Source: an uncultured Lachnospiraceae bacterium (GTDB lineage Bacteria > Bacillota > Clostridia > Lachnospirales > Lachnospiraceae). Taken from it: DNA of 64,000 nt. The notes under the pieces are model-generated. The model saw only the letters and a list, made by a program, of their open reading frames with translations, was not told the DNA's origin and made no database searches. This document shows positions 58,705-64,000 of this stretch, one piece after another. The stretch covers positions 28,158-92,157 of the forward strand of contig CAJUTU010000011.1 in the NCBI GenBank assembly GCA_910589385.1. Direction: 5' to 3'. The first letter of the stretch is position 1, and every line of letters begins with the position of its first letter. The translations under genes and the position numbers were made by a program.

Positions 58705-59949
58705 TCATTCCATGGAAGATAAAATGTGGGAATATCTTTCCATGACCTGCGCCCTGTTTTTCACTCCTTTGGCAGCGCCAATCTGTTCGATACAGATTGA
58801 GGCTCCTGCATTCGCAAATGCCCCACATTCCGGCAGCGGCATCCCATGATCCAGCGCATCCAGAAAACAGGCGGTAAAAGTATCCCCTGCGCCTGTCGTA
58901 TCCAGACAGCAGGCATGGAGATAGGCTGGAATCCAGTACCGCTCGGTCTTTGTCTTTATAAAACATCCTCTGGCTCCTGCTTTCAAAACCACACATCCGA
59001 CTCCGCAGCCAAGAAACGCATCCGCAACCTCGTCCCAGTCTGTGAGGCCTGTAAGAAGGCTGGCTTCTTCATAATTGGGAAAAATATAATCCAGCAGTGA
59101 CAGGCAGTTTTTTATGTCCTCCAGGGTTTCGCCGTGCTTGCATTTTGTCATATCTGCACAGAGGATCAGCCCCTTTGCTTTTGACTTGGAAAATAATTGG
59201 GTCAGGGCATTGTCATCAAAAGTGGGGAACACAAAAATGCTGGCAAAACAGAGATAACGTCCTCCAAGAAGCGCTTGATCCGAAATGTCTTTTGGGGAAA
59301 GCTTTCTCAGGCTACCGTTCTGCGAAGTGATAAAATGCCGTTCGCCGGAATCGTCAACCAGTACAAGATTCACACCTGTTTCAAGGGATTCCTCTTCTAA
59401 CAAAAAAGTAGTGTCTATCTTTGACTGACGGCAATGCGTTTGTATGTATTTTCCGGCGTAATCGGTTCCTGTTTTGCTGACAAGCCGGACATTAGAGCCA
59501 AGCGCGGCAAGCACAGTGGCTTCATTTAAAGCGTCTCCGCCGGTATGTATGGCTACATGGCTGGCAGAAACGGAACCGGTCTGAAAAACATCTGTTGTAA
59601 CAGGCTGCGCCAGAACATCCAGGATTGAGGCGCCTATGATAATGAAATCTGTGTTTTTTCTCTCTGTTATACTTGCCATAAATAACTCGTAAAAATCATC
59701 TTCCCCGGACAGCATTGGCGAATTTTCTCCACCGCCGTTAGTGCTTCGTTTCATTGCGGCATGAAATTCTTCACCGGCACAGATCAAATCCATTTCATAG
59801 AGTTCATATCCCAGTTCCTGACATACTTTACAAAATTCTGTAATTGGTTCCAGAGACTTTTTCGTATTCAAAAAACGATTGCGGACTTCCGCATCATGCA
59901 GTGCTTTTCCCTGCAGTTCATCTAACATTGTAACAACATCCATAAACAT
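58705..59949 (-). CDS. PfkB sugar kinase with N-terminal Nif11-like domain
   Basis: A 414-residue two-part protein. Residues about 100-410 are a complete PfkB kinase: F-I-I-I-G-A-S-I-L-D start, H-T-G-G-D-A-L-N-E-A sugar motif and D-T-T-G-A-G-D-T-F-T-A with catalytic D356. Residues 1-95 are a separate helical domain: L-x-x-L-Q-x-K-A-L-H-D-A-E-V-R-N-R-F-L, F-C-K-V-C-Q-E-L-G-Y-E-L-Y-E-M-D-L, then N-G-G-G-E-N-S-P-M-L. It resembles Nif11-type (RiPP leader-like) domains. The linker has the G-G-G that could be processed. No modification enzyme is near. Start 59949 or 59943. Confidence 0.75.
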   Translation of the reverse strand: MFMDVVTMLDELQGKALHDAEVRNRFLNTKKSLEPITEFCKVCQELGYELYEMDLICAGEEFHAAMKRSTNGGGENSPMLSGEDDFYELFMASITERKNTDFIIIGASILDVLAQPVTTDVFQTGSVSASHVAIHTGGDALNEATVLAALGSNVRLVSKTGTDYAGKYIQTHCRQSKIDTTFLLEEESLETGVNLVLVDDSGERHFITSQNGSLRKLSPKDISDQALLGGRYLCFASIFVFPTFDDNALTQLFSKSKAKGLILCADMTKCKHGETLEDIKNCLSLLDYIFPNYEEASLLTGLTDWDEVADAFLGCGVGCVVLKAGARGCFIKTKTERYWIPAYLHACCLDTTGAGDTFTACFLDALDHGMPLPECGAFANAGASICIEQIGAAKGVKNRAQVMERYSHILSSME

Positions 59950-60004
59950 TCACTTCCCTTTAGATTTTTATGTTTTCTCTGTACTTTTTAGTTCTGCCCT
60001 GGAA

Positions 60005-60769
60005 TCAGTTGTTCAGAGTCAGCAGGGCAGCCTCAAGCTGTTTTTTGGCATCGAAGAGGATAGCGTGGAAAGCCTCCGGATTCAAATCCGTCTGATAAAC
60101 CGGAAAGGATACGGAAATAGCGGCAATTACATTTCCGGTCTGGTTATGTATGGGGACTGCGATGCAGCGGATATAAGGGGAGGACTCTTCGGATTCATAA
60201 GCTGTCTGGGTTTTGCGTACATCCTCTACCTGAAAAGCAAGTTCTTCAAGGGAAGTGATGGTATGCGGAGTCATTGGCTTTAATTCGTAGTCCTGATATA
60301 ATTCCATCAATTCTTCTCTGGTAAAGCCGGATAAAAGCGCTTTTCCTATGGCTGTCGCATGCGCAGGGATGCGCTTGCCGGTATGCGAGGCAATCCTAAG
60401 GGGCTGGTTACTGTCAAATTTGTACAGGTAAATCGTGTCGTGTTCATTCAAAATAGCAAAATGTGAAGTCTGATTACATCTGGCGGAGACACTTTCAACA
60501 ATATCTCTGGCAATGGAATAAAAAGGGTTGGTAGACAGATAGGCATTTCCTACCTCAAAGCATTTCAGACCGATCCGGTATTCGTTATAATTTTCTTTTT
60601 TCTGTAAAAAGCCCATATTGCACATGGTCTGCACAAGATTATGAGTGGAACTTTTGGGCAGATTGATCATTGTGCAGATTTCTTTAAAGGAGACTCCTTT
60701 CGGCTGTTCTGATATATACTTCAGGATTTCCAAAGCGCATTGTAAAAGTCGGTGATTCTTTTGTTCCAT
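60005..60769 (-). CDS. IclR-family transcriptional regulator
   Basis: A 254-residue IclR regulator: N-terminal winged helix (about 5-70: Y-I-S-E-Q-P-K-G-V-S-F-K-E-I and L-P-K-S-S-T-H-N-L-V-Q-T-M), and the C-terminal GAF-like effector domain with P-A-H-A-T-A-I-G-K-A-L-L-S-G, and I-A-A-I-S-V-S-F-P. It is divergent from the DHDPS-family gene at 61085 and probably controls it, in the manner of KdgR/YagI-type sugar regulators. The kinase at 58705-59949 lies 55 bases downstream on the same strand and may be in its operon. Confidence 0.88.
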   Translation of the reverse strand: MEQKNHRLLQCALEILKYISEQPKGVSFKEICTMINLPKSSTHNLVQTMCNMGFLQKKENYNEYRIGLKCFEVGNAYLSTNPFYSIARDIVESVSARCNQTSHFAILNEHDTIYLYKFDSNQPLRIASHTGKRIPAHATAIGKALLSGFTREELMELYQDYELKPMTPHTITSLEELAFQVEDVRKTQTAYESEESSPYIRCIAVPIHNQTGNVIAAISVSFPVYQTDLNPEAFHAILFDAKKQLEAALLTLNN

Positions 60770-60847
60770 GGTGAAACTCCTTCCTGATTTAAAAGTGCTG
60801 TTTCTGGTTTAGCCCGGCAGCGATTCTTTTTTCACCCTTTATAAGTT

Positions 60848-60889
60848 CTCCTGCAGGAGGGTTTACATATATGAAAAAAATCCATATAT
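60848..60889. promoter_or_regulatory. Candidate IclR operators in the divergent region
   Basis: A 12-bp palindrome CTCCTGCAGGAG (60848-60859) and, seven bases on, a perfect 7-bp inverted repeat ATATATG / CATATAT with 9-base spacer (60867-60889). Both are about 80-120 bases before the IclR start and could mediate autoregulation. Confidence 0.4.
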
Positions 60890-60991
60890 ACATCTTACAA
60901 CATTTTTAAGAAAACACAAGTGTTATTTTAGCCGCCAAAGGATAAGTAACATGAAATAGAGACTTCAAGTAAATACTCTGTCATATAATGA

Positions 60992-61020
60992 TTGACAGTT
61001 TAGACGCACTTTGGTATTAT
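60992..61020 (+). promoter_or_regulatory. Sigma-A promoter for the lyase and binding-protein genes
   Basis: TTGACA (60992-60997), 17-base spacer, TATTAT (61015-61020). Downstream at 61051-61068 an inverted repeat TGTTC / GAACA lies in the leader and may be an operator. Confidence 0.8.
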
Positions 61021-61084
61021 TATAAAAACAAATAACATATATATAGAATATGTTCATATATAAGAACAATGAAGGAGGGAGAAG

Positions 61085-62002
61085 TTGAATCAGGAACAAA
61101 TAGAAAAAGGGACTTACGGGGTGCTGCTTACACCCTTTGACCGCAAAGGACATCTGGAAGAGCAGGCTCTGAGGATGGAACTTCGTCATTGCGCCGGCAC
61201 TCAGACGACAGGGCTGCTTCTCTGTGGTTCGACAGGCGAGTTTGTATATATGGATACAGAACAGCAGAAAAAAGTTCTCCGTATCGGGATAGAAGAATGC
61301 GGAAAACATAAAGTTCTTATCGGAGGCGCCAGTGCGGCAACAGAGTGCAAAGTGTTGGATCTTCTTTTTTATATGAAAGAACTGGGTTATACATATGCGA
61401 TCATCTGCCCGCCATACTATTATCCGCAGAGTCCTGAGAATATTGTAAGTTTTTACAAAACAGTATCAGAGAATGCACCGGCTGGAATGCGCCTTTTGAT
61501 GTATAATATTCCGTTTTGTTCGCCTGAGGTTCCTTTGAGTCATATGGAAAGTCTTATCAGACTGCCGAATATCATCGGGATGAAGGACAGCAGCGGAAAT
61601 CTGATGTATTTATCAAAGGTCATGGGAATAGTAAACGAGCTGAGATCAGACTTTGCAGTGTTTACAGGACAGGATTCGGCGTTTTTGCCTGGGCTGACGA
61701 TTGGAGTTTCAGGCTGTATGTCTGCATTGTGCTGGATGCTGGATGAAGTGCTCGCGGGAATCTGGCAGGCATACAAAAAAAACGATATGCACAGGGCATC
61801 CCGGTTGCAGATGGAGGTTATACGGTTAGTGCGCCATTTGGATTCCATTGCATTTCCGGAAAATTACCGTATCTTATCAGGGATTGTTGGTGTGGATGTG
61901 GGAAAATCCCAGAGAAGCCTGCACAATTTAAATGTGGGATTTTGTTCTCCGTGGATCGCACAGGCCGTGGAGATGGTACAGAAGATCAAATTATTTGTCT
62001 GA
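61085..62002 (+). CDS. DHDPS-family lyase, second member
   Basis: A 305-residue pyruvate-dependent lyase: G-V-L-L-T-P-F start, L-C-G-S-T-G-E-F substrate loop, Y140 in M-Y-N-I-P-F, Schiff-base K167 in G-M-K-D-S-S-G and a late L-S-G-I-V-G-V-D. The intact G-S-T-G-E is typical of sugar-acid aldolases (KDG/KDPG-like) and NanA relatives. Start TTG 61085 after AAGGAGGGAG. It sits with a sugar-binding lipoprotein and an IclR regulator, which suggests a dedicated import and cleavage route. Confidence 0.87.
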   Translation: MNQEQIEKGTYGVLLTPFDRKGHLEEQALRMELRHCAGTQTTGLLLCGSTGEFVYMDTEQQKKVLRIGIEECGKHKVLIGGASAATECKVLDLLFYMKELGYTYAIICPPYYYPQSPENIVSFYKTVSENAPAGMRLLMYNIPFCSPEVPLSHMESLIRLPNIIGMKDSSGNLMYLSKVMGIVNELRSDFAVFTGQDSAFLPGLTIGVSGCMSALCWMLDEVLAGIWQAYKKNDMHRASRLQMEVIRLVRHLDSIAFPENYRILSGIVGVDVGKSQRSLHNLNVGFCSPWIAQAVEMVQKIKLFV

Positions 62003-62073
62003 AAAAGATGTGAATCAGGGGACGGACAAAAGGGAAAAACAAAATTATATAAAAACAAAGGAGGAACTTATCA

Positions 62074-63420
62074 ATGAAGAAAAAGATGTTAAGCGTGTTT
62101 TTGTGTGCGGTAATGCTTGCCGGTATTTCCGGCTGTACATCACAGGAGGCGAAGACAGAGGATGGAAACACAGAAGCTGTGGGCACAGAGGAAACCGTGG
62201 AGCTGCAGTTTCTGCATACGGCATGGGTTCCGGCACAGCTGGAGATTCTTGAAAAGGCCATTGCAGATTTTCAGGACGAGAATCCTGATATCAAGATTGT
62301 AGAGACACGAAGCAGCTGGACAGACGCTCCGTCTCAGATCATGACATCAATCGTCAGCGGAGACGCGCCGGATCTGATCATGTGCAATACTTCTATGCTG
62401 GCAGAATACAGAGGGATCGGGGCGCTGGCAGATATAAGCGAGCTGGTTCCAGAGGAATTGATCGACAGTTTCCTTCCCAGCGCAAAAGCAATAATCACGA
62501 CAGAAGACGGTAAGATTGACGGGCTTCCGCAGGAAGGGTGCAACTGGGCGCTGTTTTACCGTAAGGATCTGTTTGAAGAGGCAGGGCTGGATCCTGAAAA
62601 ACCGCCGAAAACATGGGATGAGTTTCTGGAGTGCGCACAGGCGTTGACAAAAGATACTGACGGAGACGGCAAGACCGACCAATATGGATATGGATGGCCT
62701 GTTCAGGCAGAAAACGCGTCCGATTATTGGGTAAACTTTATGCAGATGTGCGGTGCGGATATTTCCGTATATGAAGATGGCGTATGGTCTTCAAAACTCT
62801 CCGATGACGCGGCGAAAGAAGGGACACAGCTTATGGTGGATCTGGTACAGAAATATAAGGTGACTCCGGAAAGCGCGGTAGATTATGACTGGGAAGCAGT
62901 GACCAATGCGTTTGTCGCGGGGGAAGTCGCTATGATGCATAATGGCGCGTGGGTAACCGGATCTGTCGCTGAAAAAGGTCCGGATCTGGAAGGAAAGTGG
63001 GGAACAGCAGTGCTTTTTGACGGGCCGGTCCAGACTGCGTACAGAGGATATCCTAATACGTTCAATATTCTTGAAGCATCGGAGAAAAAAGAAGCGGCAT
63101 GGAAATTCCAGGAATATTTCTATAATACTCCGAGCGATGTAGAGGGCCTTACGATTGCGGGCGCTTTCTGTAATGCGGCAGGCGGAATGCTTTATTCCGA
63201 AGACTTTATTGAATATGCCAGAGCAAATTATAATGATATGCTGCAGCCATTCCTGGATGAGGTGGATGGATGTATGATCCCGCCGTTAGACCCACAGTGG
63301 CAGTCTCTGACCAGTATGTATGGAAATTCTACTGTTCAGCAGATGATCCAGGGAAGTGTATCTGTTGAAGAAGGGCTGGGCACGCTGGACGAAAAACTGA
63401 AAGAAATGCATGGTGAATAG
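62074..63420 (+). CDS. Extracellular solute-binding lipoprotein of a sugar ABC transporter
   Basis: A 448-residue family 1 solute-binding protein. The signal peptide carries a lipobox ending A-G-I-S-G-C, with lipid-modified C21. The mature part matches maltose/multiple-sugar binding proteins: V-E-L-Q-F-L-H-T-A-W-V, N-P-D-I-K-I-V, G-D-A-P-D-L-I-M-C-N, D-G-L-P-Q-E-G, T-W-D-E-F-L-E-C-A, and D-T-D-G-D-G-K-T-D-Q-Y-G-Y-G. The expected permease genes do not follow; the gene is directly followed by a structured repeat, so partners must be elsewhere or were lost. Confidence 0.9.
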   Translation: MKKKMLSVFLCAVMLAGISGCTSQEAKTEDGNTEAVGTEETVELQFLHTAWVPAQLEILEKAIADFQDENPDIKIVETRSSWTDAPSQIMTSIVSGDAPDLIMCNTSMLAEYRGIGALADISELVPEELIDSFLPSAKAIITTEDGKIDGLPQEGCNWALFYRKDLFEEAGLDPEKPPKTWDEFLECAQALTKDTDGDGKTDQYGYGWPVQAENASDYWVNFMQMCGADISVYEDGVWSSKLSDDAAKEGTQLMVDLVQKYKVTPESAVDYDWEAVTNAFVAGEVAMMHNGAWVTGSVAEKGPDLEGKWGTAVLFDGPVQTAYRGYPNTFNILEASEKKEAAWKFQEYFYNTPSDVEGLTIAGAFCNAAGGMLYSEDFIEYARANYNDMLQPFLDEVDGCMIPPLDPQWQSLTSMYGNSTVQQMIQGSVSVEEGLGTLDEKLKEMHGE

Positions 63421-63561
63421 ATGTGGGCCTGGGCGCTGCCTTATAGACAGCGCCTAGACAACAAAACCTGCATGATGGTAGTGTCAAGTAATCTATGAAA
63501 ATCGAGTTGAAAAAATAGGCTCAAACGAACCTTGAAAATCGTAAATATATCCATTCGGTAG

Positions 63562-63777
63562 GCCCTCCGGGGGCTTAGGGCGCTGCCCTAAGAACCTGCA
63601 AGGGACCTGTCCCTTGACCCTTTTTTGGGCTCTGCCCAAACCCGTCCTCGCCGGAAGCAGGGAAAAGGGCGCACTCCCCCCCTTTTCCCCTGGAACAGGA
63701 TAATCCGTGAACCTTATGTCAAGGGACTTTCGCGGCATAACGGGGCCCCTGCCCCATTATTCCACGGTTCCCTTGAC
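63562..63777. repeat. Dense array of short GC-rich inverted repeats
   Basis: Consecutive perfect stems: GCCC/GGGC (63562-63574), CTTAGGGC/GCCCTAAG (63574-63592), CAAGGGAC/GTCCCTTG (63599-63616), TTTGGGC/GCCCAAA (63624-63640), GGAAAAGGG/CCCTTTTCC (63661-63688), and GTCAAGGGA/TCCCTTGAC (63718-63777) enclosing GGGGC/GCCCC (63742-63755). The GC content is far above the surroundings. It looks like an intergenic repetitive element or the end of a mobile element. No transposase or protein is recognisable. Confidence 0.6.
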
Positions 63778-64000
63778 AACGGTTCCGCTCCTTTTAGGAC
63801 GCTGTAGTTTTTTTGAGTTCCAGAATTGTCTGCTGGCCCAGATAGATCAAAAGCTGCCATTTACCCGGCATGTTATCTGCACCTTGCAGGATATCTACTT
63901 CGTTAAGCACACGGTAGTTGTTATGCTTGTGGGGGCGCAGAAAGTTGGTGTTAGTATATAAGTGTGGACAGAAAAAGTTGAACAACCTATACTATCAAGT
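63778..64000. other. Window end without a recognised gene
   Basis: Short frames exist on both strands, the longest a 63-codon minus-strand frame (63794-63985) ending L-I-Y-L-G-Q-Q-T-I-L-E-L-K-K. I do not recognise it; it may be the end of a transposon-related gene. Nothing further can be supported before the window stops. Confidence 0.3.

Noticed and set aside
63794..63985. Minus-strand frame near the window end
   Set aside because: Unrecognised and next to repeat DNA; could be a transposase end, but nothing supports it as a gene. Listed only as part of the end region.

Overview
The window reads as a low-to-medium GC Firmicute, most likely a gut member of the Lachnospiraceae (Clostridium cluster XIVa). 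The grounds are AGGAGG-type ribosome sites with frequent TTG/GTG starts, the protein families present (EutS/EutP, FrlA-D, BtpA, UTRA-type GntR regulators, a Nif11-like domain) and very AT-rich intergenic regions. I see no rRNA, tRNA, CRISPR array or intact insertion sequence.\n\nLayout. 0-7.1 kb holds a peptide-sensing type ABC permease/ATPase with a two-component system, then an alpha/beta hydrolase, a frameshifted GNAT and a HAD phosphatase. 7.2-10.1 kb is a decay zone: a nitroreductase and a hydrolase with internal in-frame deletions, a DNA methylase fragment and the N-terminal quarter of a HelD-type motor protein. 10.4-15.9 kb carries a hybrid sensor kinase, a two-gene membrane/Rossmann plus RyR-domain module with its own promoter, and an orphan microcompartment set (two EutS-like shell proteins, an EutP-like GTPase and a tiny overlapping gene).\n\n16-56 kb is almost wholly sugar and sugar-amine catabolism. 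On the minus strand lie a split transketolase with an FGGY kinase (16-19.3 kb), an NhaC antiporter with a 30-codon upstream ORF (21-22.7 kb), an unknown TIM-barrel-like protein with an FGGY kinase and nitroreductase (32.7-35.5 kb), two GntR/UTRA regulators, a MATE pump (35.9-39 kb) and another FGGY kinase (41.7-43.2 kb). On the plus strand lie two tandem cyclases (19.5-20.9 kb), an eleven-gene operon from a BtpA/SgcQ protein to a FrlB-like deglycase (23-32.6 kb), a lone FrlC-like epimerase, a DUF1016 nuclease, and a twelve-gene operon from a FrlA-like permease to a PfkB kinase (43.6-56.2 kb). Together these supply the full fructosamine set: permease FrlA, kinase FrlD, deglycase FrlB and epimerase FrlC. 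Many roles occur in several divergent copies (FrlC-like x3, PfkB x5, SIS x3, FGGY x4, ROK x2, DHDPS-like x2), so I infer several parallel routes for Amadori compounds, amino sugars and unusual pentuloses or ketoses.\n\n56-64 kb contains topoisomerase III, a PfkB kinase with a Nif11-like N-terminal domain, an IclR regulator divergent from a DHDPS-family lyase and a sugar-binding lipoprotein, then a densely structured repeat-like element to the window end. The observations I rate most worth following are the Nif11-PfkB fusion, the split RyR module, the orphan microcompartment set, the enlarged ROK protein and the cluster of gene-decay events at 5.8-10 kb.
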